From Gp6-AA40 sp036274155 (GTDB lineage: Bacteria; Acidobacteriota; Vicinamibacteria; Vicinamibacterales; UBA2999), in the NCBI GenBank assembly GCA_036274155.1, contig DASUGH010000188.1, forward strand, positions 62,001-126,000: a stretch of 64,000 bases of DNA. Direction: 5' to 3'. The stretch's first letter is position 1. Each line of letters begins with the position of its first letter. The notes under the pieces are model-generated. The model searched no databases. It was given only the letters and a program-made list of their open reading frames with translations, and was not told the origin of the DNA. The translations under genes were made by a program, and so were the position numbers. Positions 15,141 through 24,515 of this stretch are shown here, piece by piece.

Positions 15141-15989
15141 TTACGAGAGAAAGTTGCGAATGTATGGATCCGTGGCGGCCCGGAGCTCGGCGGCATTGCC
15201 CTCGAACACGAGCAGCCCGTCCTTCAACATGATGAACTCGGCTTCGTCACACTTTGCGGCGTCGGCCTGGACGATCTCGATGTGGCCGTTTCGTTTGACC
15301 GCCTCGTGGGTGGCGGTGAAGAAGGCGTCTCGCAGCTGGTGGGTCACGATCACCGAGCTCACCTCTTCGAGGTCGCGGAGCTTGATCATCTCCCGGCCAA
15401 TCGAGGTGGCGGTGATTGGGTCGAGACCCGTGGTCGCCTCGTCGTAGAACAAGATGCCGGGTCGTCCGGCCATGGCGCGGGCGATCGCGACACGCCGGCG
15501 CTGCCCTCCAGAAAGCTCCGAGGGCATCCGATCGATGAACTCGCGCAACCCCACGAAGCCAAGCGTCTCCTCGACCCGCGCCCGTACCTTGTCTTCCGGC
15601 CAGTGCATCTCCTCGTACAGCCGGTACCCCGTGTTTTCGCCGACGGTCAGCGAATCGAACAAGGCGCCTTCCTGGAACACCATGCCGATGTCGGAGCGAA
15701 CCTGCATCAGATCCAGCTCGCTCATCGTATCGACCCGGTGCCCGTTCACCCGGATCTCGCCGTCGTCAGGCCGCAGCAGTCCAAGGATGAGTTTCAGAAT
15801 CGTCGACTTCCCAGAGCCGCTGCCCCCCAGGATGATCTTCGTGTGACCTCTGAGCAGCGTGAAGCTGACGTCACGCAGGATGACCTTGTCGTCGAATGCC
15901 AACGCCACGTGGTCGAGCTCGATGACCGGCTCCTCGGCGGAGGGCCGCTTCGATGTCACTTCATCGCGCGTGGCGAATGTCGTCATCAC
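15141..15989 (-). CDS. mlaF: ABC transporter ATP-binding protein, Mla type
   Basis: ATPase subunit of the phospholipid transporter, cytoplasmic face. At 282 aa, it shows Walker A 'GGSGSGKST' at about residue 55, Q-loop 'MVFQEGALFDSLTV' (the EGALFDS form is typical of MlaF), ABC signature 'LSGGQRRRVAIARA', Walker B 'ILFYDEATTGLDP' and H-loop 'VIVTHQ'. The start could be 15989 or the adjacent ATG at 15986. It follows mlaE with a 1-nt gap. Membrane lipid asymmetry or lipid import is the expected function. Confidence 0.92.
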   Translation of the reverse strand: MMTTFATRDEVTSKRPSAEEPVIELDHVALAFDDKVILRDVSFTLLRGHTKIILGGSGSGKSTILKLILGLLRPDDGEIRVNGHRVDTMSELDLMQVRSDIGMVFQEGALFDSLTVGENTGYRLYEEMHWPEDKVRARVEETLGFVGLREFIDRMPSELSGGQRRRVAIARAMAGRPGILFYDEATTGLDPITATSIGREMIKLRDLEEVSSVIVTHQLRDAFFTATHEAVKRNGHIEIVQADAAKCDEAEFIMLKDGLLVFEGNAAELRAATDPYIRNFLS

Positions 15990-15990
15990 G

Positions 15991-16761
15991 TCAATACAGG
16001 AGTTGAACCAGCAACTGCGTGATCAGCAGGTCCACGACGATGACGGCCACGGATGCCGCCACCACCGCCTGAGTCGTCGAGCGGCCCACACCCTGGGTGC
16101 CGCCCGTGGTGCGCAGCCCGACGTGGCAGCCGATCGTCACAATCACGAAGCCGAGACAGAAGGGCTTGATGAGTCCCATGTACACGTCGTCGATATAGAG
16201 TCCGTCGAGAACGGATGTCCAATACAAGCTGCCAGCAACCTGCAGCTGCGTCACCGCAATCAGCCAGCCGCCGATGATGCCGACGGTGTTCGCGATCACG
16301 GTCAGCACGGGCGTCATGAGGAAACCGGCCAGCACGCGTGGGACGACGAGCTTCCGCACTGGATCGGTGCCGAGCGAGCGCAGGGCGTTGATCTGATCGG
16401 TCACCACCATGGAGCCGAGCTCGGCCGCAATGCCAGACCCGATGCGTCCGGCGAGCATCAGCCCTGTCAGCACCGGGCCGAGCTCCTTCACCATCGAGGC
16501 GCTGACCAGTCGGCCCACGAACGGGCGAGCGCCGAACTGGTCGAGCGTAATCCCTGATTGGAGGGCTAACACGGCGCCGGTGAAGAACCCCGCCAGCAGA
16601 ACGACGGTCAGCGAGCCGATTCCGATCGACTCGAACTGTTCGACGATGTCCCTGACGTAGAGCGGACGGCTGAAGACCCCGCGGACAGTGGCCATCTGAA
16701 GGTGGACGTACTCCTGCACCTCCAGTACGGCAGCCTTGAGAAAATCCTGTGTCGCCGCCAC
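15991..16761 (-). CDS. mlaE: MlaE-family ABC permease
   Basis: A 256-aa inner-membrane permease of the MlaE/YrbE family. The conserved core 'MVKELGPVLTGLMLAGRIGSGIAAELGSM' (read in parts) and 'EQINALRxLGxDP' (here DQINALRSLGTDP) sit at about residues 100-145. Five or so transmembrane helices follow the N-terminal amphipathic helix, and the C-terminus ends in a hydrophobic helix. The start at 16761 is 3 nt after the uvrB stop, so the transporter genes are probably co-transcribed with uvrB. Confidence 0.92.
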   Translation of the reverse strand: MAATQDFLKAAVLEVQEYVHLQMATVRGVFSRPLYVRDIVEQFESIGIGSLTVVLLAGFFTGAVLALQSGITLDQFGARPFVGRLVSASMVKELGPVLTGLMLAGRIGSGIAAELGSMVVTDQINALRSLGTDPVRKLVVPRVLAGFLMTPVLTVIANTVGIIGGWLIAVTQLQVAGSLYWTSVLDGLYIDDVYMGLIKPFCLGFVIVTIGCHVGLRTTGGTQGVGRSTTQAVVAASVAVIVVDLLITQLLVQLLY

Positions 16762-16764
16762 GGA

Positions 16765-18783
16765 TTACCGGCCGACCGGCAGGCCGCTCATGCCCAGGTC
16801 GCGGCTGCGCAACGCTTTCAGGCGGTCGCGCACGGTGGCCGCACGCTCGAAGTCGAGGTTGGCTGCGGCGGACTTCATCTCGCGCTCGAGTCTGCTGATC
16901 TCCGCGTCGAGCTCCGCCTGGGTACGGAACATCTCCCGCGTCTCACGCACGGACGGCGTCGAGTAGTCGCGCTCGTAGACGCTGGCGAGCACGTCGTCGA
17001 TCTGACGGACCACCGATTCGGGCGTGATGCCGTGCTCGGCGTTGTAAGCGGCCTGAAGCGCGCGGCGGCGTTCGGTTTCGCCAATCGCCGATCGCATCGA
17101 CTCGGTCATCGTGTCCGCGTACATGATCACGCGGCCGTCGACATGACGCGCCGCGCGCCCGGATGTCTGGATGAGCGACCCGGACGAGCGCAGGAACCCT
17201 TCCTTGTCGGCGTCGAGGATGGCGACGAGCGACACTTCCGGCAGGTCGAGTCCTTCACGAAGCAGGTTGATGCCGACCAGCACGTCGAAGGCGCCGCGCC
17301 TCAGGTCGCGCAGAATCTCGACACGCTCCAGGGTGTCGATGTCGGAGTGGAGGTATCGCACCTTCACCCCGAGCTCCTGGTAGTACGCGGTCAGATCCTC
17401 GGCCATGCGTTTCGTAAGAGTGGTCACCAGCACCCGCTGTCCAAGGCCGGCTCGATCCCGAATCTCTTTCAGCAGGTCGTCGACCTGCCCCCTGACCGGT
17501 CGCACTTCGATTGGTGGATCCATCAGGCCGGTCGGCCTGATGACCTGCTCGACCACGACGCCACCCGCCTTCGACAGCTCGTACGGCCCCGGCGTCGCGG
17601 ATACGAAGATCACCTGCTTGACCCTCTGCTCCCACTCCTCGAAGTTGAGCGGACGGTTATCGAGGGCAGAGGGCAGGCGAAAGCCGTATGCGACGAGCAC
17701 CTCTTTTCGCGAGCGGTCGCCGTGGTACATGCCGCGAATCTGCGGCACCGTCTGGTGACTCTCGTCGACGACGACGATGGCATCGTCGGGAAGGTAGTCG
17801 AGCAGTGTCGGCGGCGGCGCCCCAGCCGGCCGGCCGGTGAGGTGGCGCGCGTAGTTCTCGATGCCATGGCAGTAGCCGATCTCGCGAATCATCTCCAGAT
17901 CGAACATCGTGCGCTGATGCAATCGCTGCGCCTCGAGCAGCTTGCCTTCCGACTCGAGGACGCCGCGGTACCATTCGAGCTCCTCCCTGATGGTCTCGAC
18001 GGCGCGTTTGGTGCGGTCGCGGGAGGTGACGAAGTGCGACTTCGGGTACACGGCGACCTTGTCGACGCGACGGATGACCTTGCCGGTCAGCGCATCGAAC
18101 CACGCCAGCTCGTCCACTTCGTCGCCGAAGAGGCCGATCCGCAGCGCATGCTCCTCGTACGACGGGACGACTTCCACGATGTCCCCTCGAACCCGAAACG
18201 CGCCACGGCCGAAATCCACGTCGTTCCGCTCGTACTGGATCTCGACGAGCTTCCGCAGGATCTGATCGCGGTCGATGCGCTGCCCGAGCTCGAGCGGCAG
18301 CAGCATCCCGTAGTAGGCCTCGGGCGACCCGAGGCCGTAGATACAGGACACGCTGGCGACGATGATCACGTCGCGGCGTTCGAAGAGCGACCGGGTGGCC
18401 GAGAGGCGCATCCGGTCGATCTCGTCGTTGATCGTCGCTTCCTTCTCGATGTACGAGTCGGTGGCCGGAACGTACGCCTCCGGCTGGTAGTAGTCGTAGT
18501 AGCTGACGAAATACTCGACGGCGTTCCGGGGGAAAAAGCGTTTGAACTCCTGATACAGCTGGGCGGCGAGCGTCTTGTTGTGCGCCATCACCAGGGTCGG
18601 CCGGTTCACCAGGGCGATCGTCTGGGCCATCGTGAAGGTCTTGCCCGATCCGGTGACCCCGAGCAGCACCTGATGGGAGTCGCCGCGCGTCAGCCCCTCG
18701 ACCAGTTCGGGCACGGCCCGCACCTGGTCTCCCTTGATCTCGAAGTCGGTGACGAGGGTGAAGCGATCGTGAACCGATGGCAT
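16765..18783 (-). CDS. uvrB: Excinuclease ABC subunit B
   Basis: DNA-damage-recognition helicase of nucleotide excision repair, acting with UvrA and UvrC. The ATG at 18783 (MPSVHDRFTLVTDF) gives 672 aa, the usual length. Walker A 'GVTGSGKTFT' is at about residue 40, the beta-hairpin region is 'YYDYYQPEAYVP', and helicase motifs 'VVVDESHQT', 'PRPTGLMDP'-type sequence (VIRPTGLMDPP) and 'QTSGRAARH' follow. A C-terminal UVR coiled coil (EISRLEREMKSAAANLDFE) is present. Upstream in-frame codons to 18885 cover non-coding sequence. It heads the minus-strand uvrB-mla unit. Confidence 0.96.
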   Translation of the reverse strand: MPSVHDRFTLVTDFEIKGDQVRAVPELVEGLTRGDSHQVLLGVTGSGKTFTMAQTIALVNRPTLVMAHNKTLAAQLYQEFKRFFPRNAVEYFVSYYDYYQPEAYVPATDSYIEKEATINDEIDRMRLSATRSLFERRDVIIVASVSCIYGLGSPEAYYGMLLPLELGQRIDRDQILRKLVEIQYERNDVDFGRGAFRVRGDIVEVVPSYEEHALRIGLFGDEVDELAWFDALTGKVIRRVDKVAVYPKSHFVTSRDRTKRAVETIREELEWYRGVLESEGKLLEAQRLHQRTMFDLEMIREIGYCHGIENYARHLTGRPAGAPPPTLLDYLPDDAIVVVDESHQTVPQIRGMYHGDRSRKEVLVAYGFRLPSALDNRPLNFEEWEQRVKQVIFVSATPGPYELSKAGGVVVEQVIRPTGLMDPPIEVRPVRGQVDDLLKEIRDRAGLGQRVLVTTLTKRMAEDLTAYYQELGVKVRYLHSDIDTLERVEILRDLRRGAFDVLVGINLLREGLDLPEVSLVAILDADKEGFLRSSGSLIQTSGRAARHVDGRVIMYADTMTESMRSAIGETERRRALQAAYNAEHGITPESVVRQIDDVLASVYERDYSTPSVRETREMFRTQAELDAEISRLEREMKSAAANLDFERAATVRDRLKALRSRDLGMSGLPVGR

Positions 18784-18852
18784 GGCACAGCGTGCGCCGG
18801 CACAGGGCGCCAAACGTCGAATCGTACCATAGGGAATTGCCCGGCGCGGCCA

Positions 18853-18897
18853 CGTAGGGGTCCGCCAAAGCCGGACCCCGCGCAAGCCGCCTCTACG
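18853..18897. repeat. Composite palindromic element CGTAG...CTACG
   Basis: Outer arms CGTAGGGG/CCTCTACG enclose GGGGTCCG (18857-18864) and CGGACCCC (18872-18879) plus a second GCCGCC segment. The CTA of the right outer arm supplies the minus-strand TAG stop of the VWFA gene (18893-18895). It is a member of the palindrome family also seen at 24490, 25305, 25358 and 40503. Confidence 0.7.
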
Positions 18898-19810
18898 GAT
18901 GAGAGCCGTCCGGTGCGAAGTAGCCGCCGCGCGTCCGGACTCGGACGTCCTTCAGGTCGTCACGTGTGACCTTGATCTTGACGTTCCTCCAGCGGCCATC
19001 GTTGCGCGTATTCGTCGAGACGTACCCGAGGCTGTACTGGGCCCGCAGCTCGTTCACGATCCGGTCGTATGCCGCCTCGACCTCTTTCATCGAGTTCGGG
19101 AAGATCGCCTGACCTCCCGATTCGTCGGCAATGCGCGTCAGGCGCAGCCGCTGTTCGTTGCGAGCCTGCGGCGACTGGTGCTCCAGGAGTCCGACGACGT
19201 AGATCGTGACGTTCGACGAGGCGCGAACCATGTCGACGACGTCGCCGAAATCCGTCCTGCTGCGGGAATCGCCGCCGTCGGTGAACGCCACCAGCACGCT
19301 GCGGCCGGGATTCTCCGTCGCGCCATCCAGATAGAGGATGAACGCGTCGTAGAGGGCGGTCATCCCCTCGCCTTTTCGTGAGCGGATCCGTTCGACCAGC
19401 CTGGGGAAATCGTCCTGCGAGAAGCGCCCGACCCGGACCTGGCTGTCGAAATCGACGAGAGTCAGGTCGCGCGCTTCGGGAAGGCGGTTGAGAAACTTGA
19501 TGGCGGCCGTCCTGGAGAGGTCGAGGTCGTCGATCATGCTCTCGCTGGTATCGAGCATGAGCCCGGCATGGAGCTCTGGCGCTTTCTGGTCGGTACCTTG
19601 CGCGAAGAAACGGATCGTCTGCTGACTGCCGTCTTCGACCACTTCGAAGTCGTCGGCCGTCAGGCCCGACACGACGCTGCCGCGCCGGTCGGTGACGGTC
19701 ACCCCGAAGTGCGTCAGGTCGGTCTCGGCGCGGAACACCTGGGGCCGCTGCGCGTGCGTCGCGACGAGAGACGCTATCAGTCCAAGGGTAACGAGCACGG
19801 CCCTCGTCAT
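18893..19810 (-). CDS. VWFA-related acidobacterial domain protein
   Basis: A 305-aa secreted protein with a signal peptide (MTRAVLVTLGLIASLVATHAQ). Next comes a short beta domain ('FRAETDLTHFGVTVTDRRG', 'LTADDFEVVEDG') that characterises the TIGR03436-type acidobacterial family. A von Willebrand A domain from about residue 80 to 260 has the MIDAS motif DTSESM (DxSxS), the Thr of 'EGMTALYDA' and the Asp of 'AFTDGGDS'. It ends 'VRVRTRGGYFAP', typical of the family. Metal-dependent protein binding at the cell surface or periplasm is likely; the partner is unknown. Confidence 0.88.
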   Translation of the reverse strand: MTRAVLVTLGLIASLVATHAQRPQVFRAETDLTHFGVTVTDRRGSVVSGLTADDFEVVEDGSQQTIRFFAQGTDQKAPELHAGLMLDTSESMIDDLDLSRTAAIKFLNRLPEARDLTLVDFDSQVRVGRFSQDDFPRLVERIRSRKGEGMTALYDAFILYLDGATENPGRSVLVAFTDGGDSRSRTDFGDVVDMVRASSNVTIYVVGLLEHQSPQARNEQRLRLTRIADESGGQAIFPNSMKEVEAAYDRIVNELRAQYSLGYVSTNTRNDGRWRNVKIKVTRDDLKDVRVRTRGGYFAPDGSHP

Positions 19811-20030
19811 GGCGCCGATCCTACCTCCACTCGAACCGCGATGTGGAGCGACGAGTCGGAATCACACGTGAACAGCTGCACAGCGCAGCTCAGCCAGGGC
19901 AGTATCCGGAACCGGTCGGGCGCCAGAGCCGGCCGTTGCAGGCGTGCGCAGGCCCGATCACCTCCCAGGGGCGTATAATCAAAGCTCGCGCTATGGACCC
20001 GGTGGAACCCGCGCCGGCCGCGAGGCGCCG

Positions 20031-21458
20031 ATGAGGTGTCTCGCCGTCTGCCAGACCGAGTTGGCCATCAGGATGTTCGACGAGATCCTGTTGCCAAGCT
20101 TCGAGGTCGATTTTCTCGTCGAAAGCAAGCCACTGGCCCGGCGGCTGCACGAAGACGGCCTCCGAGTGACCGCTGGAGACTTGCGCCGCACCGACACCTA
20201 CGTCAAAGCCGACCTGACTCCCGGCACCTGCGTCGTCGTCGAAGACAACGGCCGGAAAAGCCTGAAAAAGCTGCTCGAAGCCATCTGGGATGCCGGAGGC
20301 ACGCTCGTCTACGTGCTGGGCGTCGGCACGTCCAACTCGCGGAAGCGTGAAGACGAGCTCAAGGCGCAGTTCCCCGAAGTCAACTACCTGGCACTGCCCG
20401 AGCTCTTCGGCGGCCCGCTGCTCACCGAATTCAGCCGTTCGTTGACGCGGCTCAAGGTCCAGCAGTATCAGCGCTTCCTGAGCGACGCCGACCGTGTCCT
20501 CATCCTGCTCCACAACGATCCCGACCCCGATGCCCTCGCCAGCGGGCTCGCCCTTCGCAACGTCCTCCGGCGCAACAAGCAGACCGCCGTCATCGCCGCG
20601 TTCCACGGCGTGACCCGCCCCGAGAACGTGCGGATGATGAACCTGCTGGACATCCACGTGGAGATCGTCACCCGCGAGCAGCTCGACCACTTCGACCGCA
20701 TCACGATGGTGGACGTGCAGCCGCACTACTTCGGCGAGGCGATCGATCGTGTCGATCTGGTGATCGACCACCATCCGGAGCAGCCTGGATATACGGCCGT
20801 CTACAAAGACATCCGCGCCGACTACGGATCGACCTCGACCATCCTCACCGAGCACCTGCGGGCGGTGGACGTGAACATCTCGGAGCGGACGGCGACCGCG
20901 ATGCTCTACGCCATCAAATCGGACACGCTGTTCTTCAACCGCCAGGCGAATCGCGTGGACATCGAGGCGTTCTCTTACCTCTATCCGCTCGCCGACGCGG
21001 CGCTCATCCGCAAGATGGAGGGCGCGGAAATCACGGAAGAGCGGCTCGACTACGTGATCCGCGCCCGGCAGCACGGGCAGATGCGGGAACAGGTGTTCTG
21101 CTCGTTCCTCGGCACCGTGCCACGCGAGGACTTCATCACCTACGTGGCCGACTTCTACCTGCAGGTGGAAGACGTGAAGTGGACGATCGTCTCGGGGTTC
21201 GTCGGGGAATCGCTCGTGATGTCGCTGCGCAATCTCGGCTACTCGCGCAACGCCGGCGATTTCGTCCGCAAGCACTTCGCCGACATCGGCAGCGCCGGCG
21301 GTCACCGCGCGATGGCGAAGGCGGTGGTTCCCGTTGGTGCGTTCAAGGAGCGGTACGGCAACCTTTCGGCGGCGGAGTTCACCGAGAAGGTGCTGGTGAT
21401 GGCGCTCGAATTCCTCCACGAGCACCACGCGAACGAGAAGCGATTGGTCAAGGCCTGA
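20031..21458 (+). CDS. DHH-family phosphoesterase with N-terminal nucleotide-binding-like domain
   Basis: 475 aa from ATG 20031 (MRCLAVCQTELAIRMF). Residues 1-140 resemble a TrkA-N/Rossmann-type domain. The DHH domain follows: 'LLHNDPDPDALASGLAL' (motif I DxD), 'ITMVDVQPHY' (motif II), 'VIDHHPEQ' (DHH) and 'DYGSTSTILTE'. DHHA1 sits at the end ('RKHFADIGSAGGHRAMAKA', the GGHxxA substrate loop). Proteins of this build include nanoRNases and cyclic-dinucleotide phosphodiesterases. The catalytic residues are intact; whether the substrate is c-di-AMP, pApA or short RNA cannot be told. Cytoplasmic, monocistronic by context. Confidence 0.85.
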   Translation: MRCLAVCQTELAIRMFDEILLPSFEVDFLVESKPLARRLHEDGLRVTAGDLRRTDTYVKADLTPGTCVVVEDNGRKSLKKLLEAIWDAGGTLVYVLGVGTSNSRKREDELKAQFPEVNYLALPELFGGPLLTEFSRSLTRLKVQQYQRFLSDADRVLILLHNDPDPDALASGLALRNVLRRNKQTAVIAAFHGVTRPENVRMMNLLDIHVEIVTREQLDHFDRITMVDVQPHYFGEAIDRVDLVIDHHPEQPGYTAVYKDIRADYGSTSTILTEHLRAVDVNISERTATAMLYAIKSDTLFFNRQANRVDIEAFSYLYPLADAALIRKMEGAEITEERLDYVIRARQHGQMREQVFCSFLGTVPREDFITYVADFYLQVEDVKWTIVSGFVGESLVMSLRNLGYSRNAGDFVRKHFADIGSAGGHRAMAKAVVPVGAFKERYGNLSAAEFTEKVLVMALEFLHEHHANEKRLVKA

Positions 21459-21494
21459 GCTCGGGGCGTTATCAGCTTTCAGGCCCGCCCGTCA

Positions 21495-23030
21495 TCATTT
21501 GAACAGCCCCAGATCGACTGCCTCGCCCATCGCCTTGTACCCCGCATCGCCCGGGTGCAGGTGATCGCCGGAGTCGTACGCCGGGAGAAAACGCAGCGGG
21601 TTCGCGGGATCGCGCGTCACCTTGTCGAAGTCGATGACGCCGTCGTATTCGCCGCTCGTGCGGATCCAGTCGTTCAACGCCTTCCGCTTCGCTTCCCCTT
21701 CCACCGTGTAGTACGCGGCGCCTTCGAACGGCGTCAGCGTCGCGCCGATGATCTTCAGGCCGCGTGCCCTGGCTCTCGCAATGAGCTGCCGATGCGCGTT
21801 GATGAGATCCCCGGCGCTCGGCGTCGGGTTCTGTCGCGCGCCGCCGATGTCGTTGATCCCTTCCAGCACGATGACATGCGTGACGCCGGTCTGCATGAGG
21901 ACGTCGCGATCGAACCGCGCCAGCGCGCTCACCCCGGCGCCATCGCCGAGCAGCCGATTGCCACTGATGCCCTGGTTGACGACCGCCATCGGCCGGCCGC
22001 CCTTCTGCGCCGCCAGACGGCGCGCCAGGTGATCTGGCCAGCGGTTGTTGGTATCCACCGTCGAGACGGCGCCGTCCGTAATCGAATCACCGAACGCGGC
22101 GATGACGCCGGCATTGGCCGACGGCGCCACCACTTCCAGCCGCGACAGCAGGAACCAGGACGCCGGGCGCGACGTCGCTTCTACCTTCGCTGACCCGGAG
22201 GTGTTGCCGACGGACAGATACGCCGACTGCGACGAGCCCTGATGCCACGTCAGCGGCGACGTCCCGCCGGTGACATCGTCAGGAAGGTAGAGATCGACGA
22301 CCACGTCCGCCAGTGCCGGTACGGTCAGGTCGATGGGATCGCTGACGAGGCTCGCACCGGCCAGAATCGTGAACGCCGCGCTGCCGTTGACCGTGAGGCT
22401 CTTCGCGGCGCCGGCAATCGCGGTGTCGGACGATCTCGTGCAGCCGGCTTTCGAGTCCGCACATTCCCGCAGCGCGACGTGTGCGGCGCCGATTTTCAGC
22501 GGCGCCGTGCCAAAGACGTTGCTGAGGACCACGCGGATGCGGTTGCCGCCAAGCGAGGTGTGCAGAATCTGACGAACGGTCTGATTGTTCAGCGTCACGG
22601 GCGGGCCGCCGCGTCCGCCGCCCCGTCCACCCTGACCGCCCGGCCCGGCCGGTCCAGCCGCGCGTCCACCCGGAGCAGCTGCAGCCGTCTGACCCGGCGC
22701 TGCCGGGGCCGCCGCTGGCGCGCCCGCTCCGGGCGAAGCTGCTGAGCCACCGCCGGTTCCCGGCGCGGCAGGCGCGGCTGGCACGCCACCAGGAACGCCA
22801 CCGGCGACGCCACCCGGTACGCCGCCAGGAACGCCGCCCCGTACACCTCCTGGGACTCCGCCCTGCAAGCCGCCTGCGACGCCGCCCGGTACGCCGCCGG
22901 GCACAGCGCGCGCGACGAGAGCCGGGGCCCAGGTGGCAATCCATCGTTCGTCGCGCCGGTTCTGGGCGACGACAGGAAGCGCAGCGGACGCCGCGAGAAC
23001 AACCGCAAGAAGAGCACGTGTCAGCTTCAT
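21495..23030 (-). CDS. SGNH/GDSL hydrolase with elastin-like PGGV insert
   Basis: A 511-aa secreted esterase/lipase-type protein. It has a signal peptide (MKLTRALLAVVLAASAALPVVAQ, cleaved near 23), then 'WIATWAPA'. A low-complexity stretch of about 105 residues follows: roughly ten (V/A)PGGV/AGGV units, then Ala/Pro/Gly-rich sequence. The fold resumes with 'NNQTVRQILHTSLGG'. SGNH blocks are intact: I 'AFGDSITDG', II 'NQGISGNRLL', III 'EGINDIG', V 'DHLHPGDAGY'. Comparable enzymes have only a short linker at the insert position. It probably acts outside the inner membrane on acyl or acetyl esters of glycans. Divergent from argG. Confidence 0.87.
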   Translation of the reverse strand: MKLTRALLAVVLAASAALPVVAQNRRDERWIATWAPALVARAVPGGVPGGVAGGLQGGVPGGVRGGVPGGVPGGVAGGVPGGVPAAPAAPGTGGGSAASPGAGAPAAAPAAPGQTAAAAPGGRAAGPAGPGGQGGRGGGRGGPPVTLNNQTVRQILHTSLGGNRIRVVLSNVFGTAPLKIGAAHVALRECADSKAGCTRSSDTAIAGAAKSLTVNGSAAFTILAGASLVSDPIDLTVPALADVVVDLYLPDDVTGGTSPLTWHQGSSQSAYLSVGNTSGSAKVEATSRPASWFLLSRLEVVAPSANAGVIAAFGDSITDGAVSTVDTNNRWPDHLARRLAAQKGGRPMAVVNQGISGNRLLGDGAGVSALARFDRDVLMQTGVTHVIVLEGINDIGGARQNPTPSAGDLINAHRQLIARARARGLKIIGATLTPFEGAAYYTVEGEAKRKALNDWIRTSGEYDGVIDFDKVTRDPANPLRFLPAYDSGDHLHPGDAGYKAMGEAVDLGLFK

Positions 23031-23145
23031 ATGTCGCTCCGCGCGGCGATTTTACATGCGCGCGACATGGCCCGGCTACCGCCACGGGCTCCGGACCGAG
23101 CCGGGAGTCCCAAGCCCGCGCGACCGTTCTATGATCGAAGGATCC

Positions 23146-24471
23146 ATGGCACACATCCTTCAGCATCTGCCGACCGGCGAGCGCGTGGGCATCGCCTTCT
23201 CGGGCGGCCTCGACACGAGCGCCGCCCTTCACTGGATGCGGCGCAGGGGCGCGATCCCGTACGCGTACACGGCCAACCTCGGTCAGCCCGACGAGAAGAA
23301 CTACGACGAGATTCCCCGGCGGGCCCGGGAATACGGCGCCGAGCAGGCGCGGCTCGTCGACTGCCGCAGCGAGCTGGTCGCCCAGGGCATCGCGGCGCTG
23401 CAGTGCGGCGCATTCCACATTTCGACCGCCGGCGTTCCCTACTTCAACACCACGCCGCTCGGCCGGGCGGTCACCGGCACGTTGCTGGTCCTTGCAATGA
23501 AACAGGACGACGTCCACATCTGGGGCGACGGCAGCACCTTCAAGGGCAACGACATCGAGCGGTTCTACCGCTACGGCCTGCTCGCCAACCCGGCACTGCG
23601 CATCTACAAGCCCTGGCTCGACCAGGCGTTCATCGACGAGCTCGGCGGCCGCCGTGAGATGTCCCAGTACATGCAGCAGCACGGGTTCGAGTACAAGATG
23701 TCAACGGAGAAGGCCTACTCCACCGACTCGAACCTGCTTGGCGCGACCCACGAAGCGAAAGATCTGGAGCAGCTGAACACCGGGATCACGATCGTCGACC
23801 CGATCATGGGCGCGGCCTTCTGGCGGCCGGAGGTCACCATCAAGCCGGAAGAGGTGGTTGTCCGGTTCGAGGAGGGACGTCCCGTGGCGCTGAACGGCCG
23901 GACGTTCGAAAACGCTGTCGCGCTCATGGAGGAGGCCAACCGCATCGGCGGCCGGCATGGCCTGGGGATGAGCGACCAGATCGAGAACCGGATCATCGAG
24001 GCCAAGAGCCGCGGCATCTACGAGGCGCCTGGGATGGCGCTGCTGTTCATCGCCTACGAACGGCTCGTGACCGGCATCCACAACGAGGACACCATCGAGC
24101 AGTATCGCGATCACGGCCGCCGCCTCGGCCGGCTCCTGTACCAGGGACGCTGGTTCGATTCGCAGTCGATGATGCTGCGCGACACCGGCCAGCGCTGGGT
24201 GGCGCCGCTTATCACCGGCGAAGTCGTCATCCTGCTCCGTCGCGGCAACGATTACTCGATTCTCGACACCACCAGCCCGAATCTCACCTACAAGCCTGAA
24301 CGGCTGACGATGGAGAAGGGCGCGTCGGCGTTCACGCCGCAGGATCGCATCGGCCAGCTGACGATGCGGAACATGGACATCGACGACACGCGGAAGAAGC
24401 TGACCACATATCTGCACGCCGGCCGCCTGGCCGCCGGGATGGATTCGCTGCCAAAGCTGCTGGACGAGTAA
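23146..24471 (+). CDS. argG: Argininosuccinate synthase
   Basis: Condenses citrulline and aspartate with ATP to argininosuccinate in arginine biosynthesis. The start at ATG 23146 follows GAAGGA; ATG 23131 is an alternative five codons upstream. 441 aa, the long E. coli type. The ATP-pyrophosphatase loop 'AFSGGLDTSAAL' is at residue 17 onward; 'YTANLGQPDE', 'STFKGNDIERFYRYG' and 'STDSNLLGATHEAKDLE' are all conserved. Cytoplasmic. No other arginine genes are adjacent. The stop is followed 18 nt later by a palindromic repeat. Confidence 0.95.
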   Translation: MAHILQHLPTGERVGIAFSGGLDTSAALHWMRRRGAIPYAYTANLGQPDEKNYDEIPRRAREYGAEQARLVDCRSELVAQGIAALQCGAFHISTAGVPYFNTTPLGRAVTGTLLVLAMKQDDVHIWGDGSTFKGNDIERFYRYGLLANPALRIYKPWLDQAFIDELGGRREMSQYMQQHGFEYKMSTEKAYSTDSNLLGATHEAKDLEQLNTGITIVDPIMGAAFWRPEVTIKPEEVVVRFEEGRPVALNGRTFENAVALMEEANRIGGRHGLGMSDQIENRIIEAKSRGIYEAPGMALLFIAYERLVTGIHNEDTIEQYRDHGRRLGRLLYQGRWFDSQSMMLRDTGQRWVAPLITGEVVILLRRGNDYSILDTTSPNLTYKPERLTMEKGASAFTPQDRIGQLTMRNMDIDDTRKKLTTYLHAGRLAAGMDSLPKLLDE

Positions 24472-24489
24472 CGCCCGCGCCCTCGAATC

Positions 24490-24515
24490 AGGCGGACCTA
24501 AAGGTCCGCCTCTAC
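24490..24515. repeat. Palindromic repeat, left flank of vapBC
   Basis: Perfect 10-bp arms AGGCGGACCT (24490-24499) and AGGTCCGCCT (24502-24511) with AA between, followed by CTAC. The same 26 bp recur at 25305-25330, on the other side of the toxin-antitoxin genes. It may also serve as the argG transcript end. Confidence 0.85.

Noticed and set aside
16702..18969. 755-residue plus-strand open frame
   Set aside because: Mirror frame of uvrB and mlaE with His/Arg/Asp-rich shadow composition.
22790..22920. CRISPR-like regular repeats
   Set aside because: These are the codons of the PGGV protein repeats; units are 12-15 bp without spacers.
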